Below are positions 1 through 8,790 of a stretch of DNA of 46,153 bases, piece after piece; position 1 is the first letter of the stretch, and the number at the start of each line of letters is the position of its first letter. Location of the stretch: NCBI GenBank assembly GCA_964583165.1, contig CAZOVK010000009.1, positions 1 to 46,153 of the forward strand, written 5' to 3'. The position numbers and the translations under genes are program-made. The notes beneath the pieces were generated by a model that saw only the letters and a program-made list of their open reading frames with translations, ran no database searches and had not been told where the DNA came from. This stretch comes from CAZOVK01 sp964583165 (GTDB lineage: Bacteria; Bacillota; Clostridia; Lachnospirales; WRAX01).

Positions 1-1319
1 CCGTGATGATGCTCACTATTAGTTGGCAAATGACACTCATAGCACTTGTGACCTTACCTGCTTCTGCTGTAATTATCATGATGATTATCAAGAAATCGCA
101 GAAACACTTCATCAATCAGCAGAGCTACTTGGGTGTCGTGAACGGCTTGGTTGAAGAAAACTACAGTTGTCACAACATTATCAAGGCGTTTAACGGCGAA
201 GAACGCAGTGTCGCCGAGTTTACCGAAAGCAATGACGCGCTCTATAACGCCGCGTGGAAGGCTAACTTTTTGTCGGGTTTGATGATGCCGATTATGAACA
301 TCATCGGTAATATGGGTTATGTCGCGGTTTGTGTTGTTGGCGGTTACTTGGCGGCTACAGGCGCTGTCACTGTCGGTAATGTTCAGGCGTTCATGCAGTA
401 CATGCGCCAATTCACACAGCCTATTTCACAGCTTTCACAGATTTCTAACGTTCTTCAACAGAACATGGCGGCGGCTGAACGCGTGTTCGCCTTCCTTGAA
501 GAACCCGAAGAAGCCGCTGACGCGCCGAATGCTCTCCATGTGGTAAGAGAAAGCGCCGAAGCTGATTCTACGCATATCCCAGTTGAGGGCACTGTCAGCT
601 TCGATAACGTCAACTTCGGTTACGTGCCCGGCAAGACGATTATCAACGACTTCTCGGCTTCTGTGAAGCCAGGACAAAAGATTGCCATTGTTGGGCCAAC
701 AGGCGCGGGTAAGACGACGATTGTTAAACTGCTCATGCGCTTCTATGACGTAAACAGCGGTTCAATCAAGCTGGACGGTCACGACATCCGCGACTATACA
801 AAAGATGATTTACGTAGCGCATTCGGCATGGTCTTGCAGGACACATGGCTCTATAACGGCACTATTGCAGACAATATCCGCTATGGAAAACTTGACGCGA
901 CAGACGCCGAGGTTCAAGCCGCCGCACGTGTCGCACAGGCCGACCGCTTCATTCGCTCACTGCCGGATGGCTATAACATGGTCTTGAACGAAGAAGCCAG
1001 TAACGTATCTCAAGGTCAAAAACAGCTTCTGACTATCGCCCGCGCAGTCCTCGCCGACCCTAAGGTTCTTATTCTCGACGAAGCTACAAGCTCTGTCGAT
1101 ACGCGCACAGAAATTCTCATTCAGAACGGCATGGACGCTCTCATGCAAGGCCGCACGAGCTTCATTATCGCTCACCGCCTGTCCACAATCCGTAACGCCG
1201 ACCTCATTCTCGTTATGAACAACGGCGATATAGTTGAACAAGGCTCGCATGATGAATTGCTCGCTAAGAATGGTTTCTACGCGAATATTTACAATAGCCA
1301 GTTTTCAAAGGCCGTATAG
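1..1319 (+). CDS. ABC exporter, membrane/ATPase half-transporter (5' partial)
   Basis: C-terminal 438 residues of an ATP-driven exporter of the MsbA/MDR half-transporter type; the gene starts upstream of the window. The first ~165 residues carry the remaining transmembrane helices (about residues 1-27 and 93-125) and the rest is the nucleotide-binding domain. Visible motifs in order are Walker A GPTGAGKTT, signature VSQGQ (Gln in place of the second Gly of LSGGQ, common in this family), Walker B LILDEATSSVD and H-loop AHRLSTI. Such proteins usually form a heterodimer or homodimer in the cytoplasmic membrane; any partner would lie upstream and is not visible. A strong hairpin terminator follows 13 bases after the stop, so this gene ends its transcription unit. 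The substrate cannot be inferred. The family assignment is secure. Confidence 0.95.
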   Translation, partial: VMMLTISWQMTLIALVTLPASAVIIMMIIKKSQKHFINQQSYLGVVNGLVEENYSCHNIIKAFNGEERSVAEFTESNDALYNAAWKANFLSGLMMPIMNIIGNMGYVAVCVVGGYLAATGAVTVGNVQAFMQYMRQFTQPISQLSQISNVLQQNMAAAERVFAFLEEPEEAADAPNALHVVRESAEADSTHIPVEGTVSFDNVNFGYVPGKTIINDFSASVKPGQKIAIVGPTGAGKTTIVKLLMRFYDVNSGSIKLDGHDIRDYTKDDLRSAFGMVLQDTWLYNGTIADNIRYGKLDATDAEVQAAARVAQADRFIRSLPDGYNMVLNEEASNVSQGQKQLLTIARAVLADPKVLILDEATSSVDTRTEILIQNGMDALMQGRTSFIIAHRLSTIRNADLILVMNNGDIVEQGSHDELLAKNGFYANIYNSQFSKAV

Positions 1320-1332
1320 TGTGATATAATAT

Positions 1333-1358
1333 GTAGGCGGGTTCTCCCGCCTACTTTT
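1333..1358 (+). terminator. Intrinsic terminator after the ABC exporter
   Basis: Perfect 9-bp stem GTAGGCGGG/CCCGCCTAC with a 4-base loop, followed by TTTT. It separates the exporter from the hydrolase gene and also argues that the hydrolase starts downstream of it. Confidence 0.85.
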
Positions 1359-1377
1359 CATGTGGAGGCGTAGCGTA

Positions 1378-2073
1378 TTGCGCGTTATATTGGACGGCAT
1401 TTACACGATACTTGCGATAGCCGCTATTGCTATAGTGGTTTACGCGGCGATATACTATAAGGCTGACGAAACTGTAGCTTTCGGGACGCACAGCCCTGAA
1501 ACCGTCATGAAGTCAGAATTTACAGTGCTTGCGCCAGAGAACTACGACACGGCGTTTATCTTCTATCCGGGTGCTAAGGTTGAGTATTTAGCGTATTTTC
1601 CGCTTTTAGAAAAACTTAAAGACAGCGGGATTGCCTGTGTTATTGCGAAAATGCCGCTGAATCTCGCCATTTTAGATAACACCGCAGCAGAACGCGCCAT
1701 TGAGTTATTACCCGACGTGAAAAACTGGTATATCGGCGGGCATTCTCTCGGCGGGGCTATGGCTTCGGGCTTTTATGCCGAACATAGCGACGAATTGAGC
1801 GGGCTTGTTCTGCTTGGTTCCTACATCTACGGCGAGGTGAGCCCCGAAGATGCGCTGATAGTTGTTGGCTCTAACGATATGGTTGTGGATATGGCGAAGA
1901 TTGATTTTGATGACTATGTGGATAACATTATACTGATACCGGGCGGCAATCACGCCCAATTTGGCAATTATGGCAAGCAGAGCGGCGACGGAGAGGCAGA
2001 GATTTCCGCTGACGTTCAGCAGGAGCTTACGGTACGTGCGATTTTGGATTTTGTAGCTAAAAGGGGGCAATAA
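1378..2073 (+). CDS. Alpha/beta hydrolase with N-terminal membrane anchor
   Basis: Predicted serine hydrolase of the alpha/beta fold (Abhydrolase_5-like), 231 residues from the chosen start. One N-terminal hydrophobic segment (about residues 5-23) suggests a membrane anchor with the catalytic domain outside. The nucleophile elbow is GHSLGG, preceded by the FYPGA oxyanion-type motif; a late Asp (VVGSNDMVVD) and His (GGNHAQFG) complete the likely triad. An ATG at 1360 is in frame, but it sits at the foot of the preceding terminator and has no upstream Shine-Dalgarno. GGAGG at 1364-1368 is correctly spaced (9 bases) for the TTG at 1378, which I therefore prefer. One base separates the stop from the next ATG, suggesting co-transcription with the pyruvate-kinase-like gene. 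Substrate unknown. Confidence 0.85.
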   Translation: MRVILDGIYTILAIAAIAIVVYAAIYYKADETVAFGTHSPETVMKSEFTVLAPENYDTAFIFYPGAKVEYLAYFPLLEKLKDSGIACVIAKMPLNLAILDNTAAERAIELLPDVKNWYIGGHSLGGAMASGFYAEHSDELSGLVLLGSYIYGEVSPEDALIVVGSNDMVVDMAKIDFDDYVDNIILIPGGNHAQFGNYGKQSGDGEAEISADVQQELTVRAILDFVAKRGQ

Positions 2074-2074
2074 C

Positions 2075-2623
2075 ATGTTATTTGAGAAATGTGGAAAAGA
2101 GAACACGCAGGCAGTAGCGAATTGCGTTGCGGAATACTTAAAAGAACACGACATCAAACACATAATCGTCGCAACTTCAACGGGCTATACACCCTATGTA
2201 CTTTACGAAATATTACCCAAAGACAGACACATCACGGTTGTCACGCATGTTATCGGCATGAGCAAGAACGGTGAAGACACTGTGGGCGCAGAGAACCGCG
2301 CGAAATTCCGCGAAATGGGTATGGAGATTGTTACGGCTACACATGTTTTGTCTGGTGTTGAGCGCGGCATGAGAAAGAGCTTCGGCGGTATTTACCCGGC
2401 GGAGTTAATGGCGTACACGCTCAGAATGTTTGGGCAGGGCGTGAAAGTGGCTGTCGAATGTGCGACAATGGCGTTAGACGCGGGCGCTATACCCTACGGC
2501 GAAGAGTGTATCGTAATCGGCGGCACGGGTTATGGCGCTGACACGGCCGTGTTACTCAAACCCGCACACGGCAACAGGATTTTTGAAACCCACATCATTG
2601 AAATTATCTGTAAACCCCGATAA
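2075..2623 (+). CDS. Stand-alone pyruvate kinase C-terminal (alpha/beta) domain protein
   Basis: A 182-residue protein resembling only the C-terminal regulatory alpha/beta domain of pyruvate kinase (PK_C family), without the catalytic barrel. The N-terminal pattern, in which a helix containing ENTQA is followed by strand IIVATSTGYTP, matches the phosphate-binding STxGxT region of that fold. Further on there is a glycine-rich segment GGTGYGADTAVLL near the C-terminus. Full pyruvate kinase needs about 470 residues, so this is not a kinase by itself. Stand-alone versions occur in Clostridia and have no established function that I know of. It overlaps the hydrolase/PLP-enzyme transcription unit, with AGGGGG as ribosome binding site 4 bases before the hydrolase stop. 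A small-molecule (sugar phosphate) sensor is possible, but this is inference. Confidence 0.75.
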   Translation: MLFEKCGKENTQAVANCVAEYLKEHDIKHIIVATSTGYTPYVLYEILPKDRHITVVTHVIGMSKNGEDTVGAENRAKFREMGMEIVTATHVLSGVERGMRKSFGGIYPAELMAYTLRMFGQGVKVAVECATMALDAGAIPYGEECIVIGGTGYGADTAVLLKPAHGNRIFETHIIEIICKPR

Positions 2624-2643
2624 ACTAAAAATTGGAGGAAAAC

Positions 2644-3786
2644 ATGGACAAGGTAAGAAACATTATCAACCACGACAACCACGACGAAAGGCATCACGGC
2701 TCTATTCCCGTGCCGGTGTATCAGACGAGTTTGTTCTCGTTCGGCAGTATCGAAGAGTACCTAGGGAATGACGAAAAATCGGACTTCACCTACTCGCGTG
2801 GGAACAACCCAACTGTGCGCGAACTCGAAATCAAACTGGCGGCGCTAGAACACGCCGAGGCCGCGAAGTGCTTCGCCGCGGGCATGGGCGCGATGAGCGC
2901 GTCTATTGTGTCGGTTCTAAAAGCGGGTGACCATGTGGTGTGTATCGACCAAGGTTACGGTGGCACGCAAAGCCTGTTTACAACGATTCTACCGCGTTAC
3001 AACGTAGAAACGACTTTTGTTGACGGTAGTGTACAAAGTTTCATTGACGCAACGCGCCCGAACACGCGCCTGTTCTACTTTGAATCGCCAACCTCTCTGT
3101 TCATGACGGTACTTGACATAAAGGGCATTGTCGCGTATGCGAAACAACACAACATCCTTACAATGATTGACAATACATGGGCGACACCTCTTTACCAAAA
3201 CCCACTTGATTTAGGAGTGGATATAGTTGTACATTCCGTTTCAAAATACATATCGGGGCATTCTGACAACGTCGCAGGCGTAGCTATGGGTTCAAAAGCC
3301 ATTATACATGGTATGCAGAACGAGTACATGAACTTCGGCGCACAGATGTCACCGCAGAGCGCGGCCTTGGCTTTACGTGGGCTTCGTACTCTCCCGATTC
3401 GCCTACCCGCCCATGCCGCGTCAGCTTACAAAGTAGCCGATTATCTGCACAACTCGCCCTATGTGTCGCGTGTGAACTACCCGGGGCATCCGAAAAGTGA
3501 AGACTACGAGCTTGCAAAAGAAACCATGACCGGTTACACGGGTCTTTTGTCGTATGAAATAAAGGGGCTTACGTTTGAACAGATTAAGAAATTCGTGAAC
3601 GCGCTGAACTACTTCCGCATAGGTTGCAGTTGGGGCGGTTATGACAGCCTTGTTCTCGCGTTCGAGATGAACAAACACAAAAATGATACAGAAAAGACTA
3701 TACTTGTCCGCATGTCAATAGGTCTTGAAGACGTAGACACGCTTATCGAAGACATCGACCAAGCGTTTAAGAAAGCCGCTGAATAA
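2644..3786 (+). CDS. Cys/Met metabolism PLP-dependent enzyme (cystathionine lyase/synthase family)
   Basis: Fold-type I pyridoxal-phosphate enzyme of the transsulfuration family, 380 residues, the usual length. The PLP lysine is K201 in SVSKYISGHSD; the phosphate-binding GMGA(M)S segment and YSRGNNPT substrate-site motif are typical of cystathionine gamma-synthase, beta-lyase and methionine gamma-lyase. D(N)TWATP before the lysine holds the conserved Asp that contacts the pyridine nitrogen. Start: ATG at 2644 with GGAGG at 2634-2638; an in-frame TTG at 2632 overlaps the ribosome binding site and is rejected. It lies in a colinear run with the upstream PK-like gene (20-base gap) and the downstream AAA+ fusion (20-base gap). 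Which member of the family it is (synthase, beta-lyase or gamma-lyase) cannot be settled by eye. Confidence 0.9.
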   Translation: MDKVRNIINHDNHDERHHGSIPVPVYQTSLFSFGSIEEYLGNDEKSDFTYSRGNNPTVRELEIKLAALEHAEAAKCFAAGMGAMSASIVSVLKAGDHVVCIDQGYGGTQSLFTTILPRYNVETTFVDGSVQSFIDATRPNTRLFYFESPTSLFMTVLDIKGIVAYAKQHNILTMIDNTWATPLYQNPLDLGVDIVVHSVSKYISGHSDNVAGVAMGSKAIIHGMQNEYMNFGAQMSPQSAALALRGLRTLPIRLPAHAASAYKVADYLHNSPYVSRVNYPGHPKSEDYELAKETMTGYTGLLSYEIKGLTFEQIKKFVNALNYFRIGCSWGGYDSLVLAFEMNKHKNDTEKTILVRMSIGLEDVDTLIEDIDQAFKKAAE

Positions 3787-3806
3787 TAACACAACGGGGG
3801 GTTGCA

Positions 3807-6800
3807 ATGGAACAAACCGCGTCAATGAGATACTGCCTTACACGTGCCCAATCGGAGGCAACGTCGCTGGGTACGCCTGAAGTGTTCCCGGAGCACATTT
3901 TTCTGGGCATTCTGAAACTGTCTGGTATGCAGCCCAATCAGGTTCACACAAACCCGCAATATCGCGATGAGATTGAAACCGATATTGCGGCGATTAAGGA
4001 TAAAATAGGCATCTTGGGCATGGATGCCGAAAAGGCAAGCGGTAAGTTGCGCTGGGTTTTGCAGTCAGAAGTGCCGTCGGGTGACGGGAAACAACTCGTC
4101 GCCGATTTGTTGCGCCGAGCGGAGATTTATGCGCATGGCGAACTGGGCGCGGCCGATGTTCTGACTGAGCTATTGGACAATCCGACAGCCATACTCAAAG
4201 GTGTTTTCAAGCTGGAAGGCGGCAATAGTCAGGCGCAACCCGATAGAATCCGAAAGAAGGAATTTCAGGAAAGCAAGGTCAAAGAAGAGGAAGCCCCACC
4301 CGAAGAGCTAAACGAGAATGATGGCAATTTCTTGCCTAAACTCACTCGCCGTATACGCGATATGCGCTATACGCTTTTAGAGCGTGTACACGGTCAAAAC
4401 CATGTGGTTCACGCGTTTGCCGAGAGTATGTTCTCGGCGGAGGTTCTCGCGGCGGCCGACGATACACGTAAGGTACCGCGGGCACTACTTGTGTTCGCGG
4501 GGCCACCCGGAGTGGGTAAGACGTTTCTGGCTGAACAGGCGGCGCTCGCCCTCGGCATACCGTTTAAGCGCTTTGACATGAGCAGTTATGCAGACCATCA
4601 GGCTCATGTGAACCTTATCGGCTTCGCGCCAAGCTTTAAGGACGCAAAACCGGGCGTTCTTACAGGTTATGTCAAGGAGCATAAGCATTGCATTCTATTG
4701 TTTGATGAAATCGAGAAAGCGCATATCAACACGACACAACTGTTTTTGCAGATTCTGGACGCGGGCATTCTAAATGACGATTTTCTGAATCAGAATATCT
4801 CTTTTAAGGATACGATTATAATCTTCACGACCAATGCCGGGCGCAAACTCTATGAGGGCGGCGGTATGAATGTCGCGGGTCTGGCGCGGCGCACTATTTT
4901 GAGCGCGCTGGAAACGGATATCAACGCCCAAACAGGTCAGCCGTTCTTCCCACCCGCGATTCTTTCGCGTATGGCTACGGGTTACCCCATGATGTTTAAC
5001 CACCTCGCCGCGCATGACCTCGTTAAAATCAGCGGCGGAGAGCTTGAGCGGTTATGTAAGTTGTTTGAGAAGCAGTATAAAATAAAGGTTTCGTTATGCG
5101 ACACATTACCCGCGACGCTTTTGTTCGCAGAGGGCGGGCAGGTTGACGCGCGTATTCTCCGCGCACAGACAGAATTATTCTTCAAAAATGAGATTTTCAA
5201 GCTCTGTCGGCTTTGGGGCGACAGCTTTGAAGCCGCGCTTGAAAAGCTGACGAATATACATTTTGACGTAGAGGAAGACGACTTCTCAGAGCCTGTCAAG
5301 CCGCTGTTTGACAACCCCGACAAGCCGGAAATCTTGATTTTTGGGCATGACACGCTCACGAAGCGTTTGAAAGAACAATTAACGGATATAATTGTTCATA
5401 CGACACATAGCGCGGATGATGCGTTCGAGATTCTCGGAAGCCGTGAAATCAGTTTTGCGCTTGTTGAGATTTCGGCGGGTGCGGGTGTGCCGGATAAAAT
5501 CGCGGCGCAACAGCCATTGGCCGAACAACTGGGCGCGGCATTAACGCTGAATGCGTTTGACCACATACCCATAGCTTCAGCCGGGTTGAAACAACCGCGC
5601 AGTTTCTTCAAGGCATTGCGCGAACGCCTGCCCGATTTGCCTGTTTATTTGCTTGAAACCAGTATGCTTTCGATTGACGGCGAACTGCTGACGGCATTCA
5701 TGAGGGCGGGCGCTAGGGGTAAGCTCATTGCGCCGTCCGGCGATTTGGGCGTTCTCTCAGAGGAAATCAACCGCATTTGCGGTGAAATCCACCTGCAACG
5801 GGCGGCGGCGGCTCTTGCGCTGGAGCATAAGGTGCTCTCGTTTGACACCGCCCCTACCCTATCTGATGATAAATCGAGCGCGGTCATTCGCTTGCGCGAA
5901 CTCGTCTTGCGCCGTGCCCCCGAAGCCACAGATGCCGCCGCGTTGCTGGACGATATAGAAAAGCCGAATGTACACTTTGAGGATGTTATCGGTGCGAAGG
6001 CGGCTAAAGAGGAACTGCAATTCTTCATTAGATACCTAAAGAACCCTAAGGCGTTCAGCGCACAAGGTCTGCGTCCCCCGCGTGGCGTGCTTTTGTATGG
6101 GCCGCCCGGCACTGGTAAGACATTACTTGCCAAGGCAATGGCTGGCGAATCTGATGTCGCTTTCATACCCGCCGCCGCAAGCTCGTTCGTGACGAAATGG
6201 CAAGGCAGCGGCCCTGAATCAGTGCGCGAGCTGTTCAGACGCGCAAGGCGTTATGCCCCCGCGATAGTATTTATTGATGAGATTGACGCAATCGGGCGTC
6301 CACGCGGCGGAGCAAATGCCCGTGCGGAAGAAATGGCTCTAAACGCCCTATTGATGGAAATGGATGGCTTTTCTACAGATGTAAAACGCCCAATCTTCGT
6401 GCTCGCGGCGACTAACTTTGAGGTTGAAGAGGGCAAGCAAAAAACGATTGACCCCGCTCTAACGCGCCGTTTTGACAGGAAGATTCTCGTTGACTTACCG
6501 AACAAGGAGGAGCGGCGCCAATACCTTGAAAAGAAGTTTGCAAAGCGCGCGAATTGTTTGGTTACGGCGGCGGCGCTTGACCAACTTGCGAGCCGCGCGG
6601 CGGGATTAAGCCTGTCACATCTCGAGCAGATTCTGGAACTTGCCAACCGCAATGCCGCGAAAAAAGCTGTGCCGCTCGATGATGATATTCTCGGCGAAGC
6701 CTTCGAAATCAGCCAGCACGGCGAGGAGAAGAACTGGGGGCATGACTACCTAGAGCGCGTGGCACGGCATGAGGCAGGGCACGCATACCTCTGTTACTTG

Positions 6801-7274
6801 GGCGATAAAACACCGGCGTATCTGACAATAGTCGCGCGTGGCGAGCATGGCGGATACATGGAGCACGCGGACACCGAGGACGTACCGGTTCAGACAAAAG
6901 AGGCACTTCTTGCGCGCATTCGGACGGCTTTGGGTGGTCGCGCCGCCGAAATTGCGTACTATGGCGAAACAGGTGGCATTTCTACAAGCGCAGCAGGGGA
7001 CTTAGACTCGGCAACGCGCATAGCGAAGGCCATGATTTGCGCATACGGCATGGATGACGAAAGCGGCATGGGCGTTATCACGACTGAAGAACTCACTCGC
7101 GGCCCGTTGAGCGAAAAGGTGCATGTGCGTGTGAACAAATTGCTCGAAAAGGAAATGATTGCGGCAGTGTCGGCCATTCGCTCTGGGCGCGGTCAGATTG
7201 ACAAACTCGTCGCGGCATTGCTGGACAAAAATAAGCTCAACAAGGATGAAATCGAGAAGATTCTGGAAAGCTAG
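3807..7274 (+). CDS. Clp-N / AAA+ / pseudo-receiver / FtsH-like AAA+ / M41 metalloprotease fusion
   Basis: An 1155-residue predicted cytosolic ATP-dependent protease with an unusual architecture. Residues ~5-150 resemble the Clp N-terminal substrate/adaptor domain. Residues ~190-400 are a ClpA/B-type AAA+ module with Walker A GPPGVGKT (232-239), Walker B LLFDEIEKAH (D300, E301) and sensor-1 FTTNAG (N343). Residues ~506-655 look like a receiver domain in which the phospho-Asp position is Glu (E554). Residues 724 to ~965 are an FtsH-like AAA module with Walker A GPPGTGKT (765-772), Walker B FIDEID (D824, E825) and arginines R887/R888; its pore loop is KWQGSG (W798), as in katanin/Vps4-type ATPases, rather than FtsH's FVG. 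The M41 peptidase carries HEAGH (H988, H992) and probable third zinc ligand D1065. No membrane helix is evident. ATG 3807 follows GGGGGG. A hairpin follows the stop. Confidence 0.9.
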   Translation: MEQTASMRYCLTRAQSEATSLGTPEVFPEHIFLGILKLSGMQPNQVHTNPQYRDEIETDIAAIKDKIGILGMDAEKASGKLRWVLQSEVPSGDGKQLVADLLRRAEIYAHGELGAADVLTELLDNPTAILKGVFKLEGGNSQAQPDRIRKKEFQESKVKEEEAPPEELNENDGNFLPKLTRRIRDMRYTLLERVHGQNHVVHAFAESMFSAEVLAAADDTRKVPRALLVFAGPPGVGKTFLAEQAALALGIPFKRFDMSSYADHQAHVNLIGFAPSFKDAKPGVLTGYVKEHKHCILLFDEIEKAHINTTQLFLQILDAGILNDDFLNQNISFKDTIIIFTTNAGRKLYEGGGMNVAGLARRTILSALETDINAQTGQPFFPPAILSRMATGYPMMFNHLAAHDLVKISGGELERLCKLFEKQYKIKVSLCDTLPATLLFAEGGQVDARILRAQTELFFKNEIFKLCRLWGDSFEAALEKLTNIHFDVEEDDFSEPVKPLFDNPDKPEILIFGHDTLTKRLKEQLTDIIVHTTHSADDAFEILGSREISFALVEISAGAGVPDKIAAQQPLAEQLGAALTLNAFDHIPIASAGLKQPRSFFKALRERLPDLPVYLLETSMLSIDGELLTAFMRAGARGKLIAPSGDLGVLSEEINRICGEIHLQRAAAALALEHKVLSFDTAPTLSDDKSSAVIRLRELVLRRAPEATDAAALLDDIEKPNVHFEDVIGAKAAKEELQFFIRYLKNPKAFSAQGLRPPRGVLLYGPPGTGKTLLAKAMAGESDVAFIPAAASSFVTKWQGSGPESVRELFRRARRYAPAIVFIDEIDAIGRPRGGANARAEEMALNALLMEMDGFSTDVKRPIFVLAATNFEVEEGKQKTIDPALTRRFDRKILVDLPNKEERRQYLEKKFAKRANCLVTAAALDQLASRAAGLSLSHLEQILELANRNAAKKAVPLDDDILGEAFEISQHGEEKNWGHDYLERVARHEAGHAYLCYLGDKTPAYLTIVARGEHGGYMEHADTEDVPVQTKEALLARIRTALGGRAAEIAYYGETGGISTSAAGDLDSATRIAKAMICAYGMDDESGMGVITTEELTRGPLSEKVHVRVNKLLEKEMIAAVSAIRSGRGQIDKLVAALLDKNKLNKDEIEKILES

Positions 7275-7278
7275 AAAA

Positions 7279-7300
7279 AAGACCGCCTTTAGGCGGTCTT
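7279..7300. terminator. Hairpin terminator between protease fusion and cardiolipin synthase
   Basis: Stem AAGACCGCC/GGCGGTCTT, 9 bp, 4-base loop, 4 bases after the stop of the protease gene. The T-tail on the plus strand is short, so it may be leaky; on the minus strand it has six Ts but no gene reads into it from that side nearby. Confidence 0.6.
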
Positions 7301-7320
7301 ACTTATAGTGGGGTGAAAGT

Positions 7321-8790
7321 TTGGATTTTCTGCGCGTATTAGCTGACGTTCTGTTTGTGGTTAATCTGCTGTTTACAATAGTGGTGGTGTTCTTTTCACG
7401 CAAAACGCCGAATACGACTTGGGCATGGCTGTTTGTCATATTGTTGATACCATATGCGGGGTTCATCATATATCTGCTGTTGGGGTTAGACGCACGACGG
7501 CACGCCATTTTCTTGCAAAAGGCGCGAAAAGACAGACAGCTTTATTTGCGCATACTCCAAACTGAACTGCCGGGGCTAAGTTATAGCCATGAACAGCGAG
7601 ATTTCACCACACGAGAGAATTTACTGAATATCCCCGATTCTGAACATATTAACAGGCTCGTGAACCTCAATAACCGCGCCTCAAACAGTGCGATAACGTG
7701 GAATAATGAACTGACTTTGTTTCACGAAGGTGAAGCGAAGTTTGAAAGCCTGCTTAACGACATCAAACAAGCCCGTTCACATATACACATACAGTATTAT
7801 ATCATTCGTGATGACGAGCTCGGCAAGCGTGTTATTGATGCTTTCGCCGAACGCGCCCGTGCGGGCGTGACCGTGAGGCTGCTCGTTGACGGCGTGGGCA
7901 CACGACAGGCGCGTTGGCGGTTATTCAAGCGGCTTACAGAAGCAGGCGGAATTGTCGAGGTATTCCTGCCACCCAATATTTGGCACATGAACTACCGCAA
8001 TCACCGCAAGCTCGTCATAATCGACGGCAAAATCGGTTATGTCGGCGGTCTAAATATCGGCAATGAATATATCGGGAAGGTCAAGCGCTATGGGTATTGG
8101 CGCGACACACATATTCGCGTCATTGGTGATGCTGTCAAGGAGATGCAAATTAGGTTCTTCTGCGACTGGATGTATTACGCGAACCAGAGCCGCCAAATTC
8201 CGATTACTGCCGAATACTTCCCAATTGTTCCCGCGCTCGGTAATTCGGCGCTACAGATTGTATCAAGTGGCCCCGACACAGCATGGAGCGCGATTCAGTA
8301 CGGCTACGGAAAAATGATATCGGAGGCAGAGCGGTCCATTTACATCCAAACACCGTATTTTTCGCCTGACGACAGTATTTTTGAGCTGTTGCGCGTGGCG
8401 GCGCTGTCGGGCGTTGACGTGCGTGTGATAATACCCGCAAACCCCGACCATCCCTTTGTTTATTGGGCCAGTCTATCTTATTTGGGCGAGTTGCTCAAAG
8501 CGGGCGGGCGCTGTTATGAGTATACAAAGGGGTTCATTCATTCTAAACTCATTGTCATAGATTCCATGCTCTCTTCAACAGGCACGGCGAACATGGACAT
8601 CCGAAGTTTCAAGTTGAACTTTGAAGTGAACGCATTCATATACGATACAGAGATTGCCCGCGCCTTTGAGCAACAATTCATTATCGACCTAGAGGACTGC
8701 CGCGAAATCACTGTGGATAGCTACGAGAAACGCTCGCGCTTTACCAGAATCCGCGAGTCTGTTTCACGCCTGCTCTCGCCCATTCTCTAG
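7321..8790 (+). CDS. cls: Cardiolipin synthase
   Basis: Membrane phospholipase-D-family enzyme that condenses two phosphatidylglycerols into cardiolipin. The 489 residues have the canonical layout: two N-terminal transmembrane helices (about 6-26 and 35-57, PLDc_N) and two PLD catalytic HKD motifs, the first with H228, K230 and D235 and the second with H407, K409 and D414, each followed by a Gly/Asn-rich segment (GYVGG; STGTANMD). The start is TTG at 7321. An in-frame TAG at 7306-7308 leaves no ATG or GTG in the available space, and the sequence GTGGGGTGAAAG just upstream serves as ribosome binding site. The stop abuts the stop of the convergent methyltransferase gene with no intervening base. 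Confidence 0.95.
   Translation: MDFLRVLADVLFVVNLLFTIVVVFFSRKTPNTTWAWLFVILLIPYAGFIIYLLLGLDARRHAIFLQKARKDRQLYLRILQTELPGLSYSHEQRDFTTRENLLNIPDSEHINRLVNLNNRASNSAITWNNELTLFHEGEAKFESLLNDIKQARSHIHIQYYIIRDDELGKRVIDAFAERARAGVTVRLLVDGVGTRQARWRLFKRLTEAGGIVEVFLPPNIWHMNYRNHRKLVIIDGKIGYVGGLNIGNEYIGKVKRYGYWRDTHIRVIGDAVKEMQIRFFCDWMYYANQSRQIPITAEYFPIVPALGNSALQIVSSGPDTAWSAIQYGYGKMISEAERSIYIQTPYFSPDDSIFELLRVAALSGVDVRVIIPANPDHPFVYWASLSYLGELLKAGGRCYEYTKGFIHSKLIVIDSMLSSTGTANMDIRSFKLNFEVNAFIYDTEIARAFEQQFIIDLEDCREITVDSYEKRSRFTRIRESVSRLLSPIL

Noticed and set aside
1708..2163. Minus-strand frame of 151 codons
   Set aside because: Antisense to the alpha/beta hydrolase and PK-like genes; no motif or ribosome binding site.
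3807..7274. Two separate adjacent genes (clp-like and ftsH-like) merged by error
   Set aside because: The frame is open throughout with a receiver-like domain in between; no internal stop, and I saw no ribosome binding site with start near 5980.
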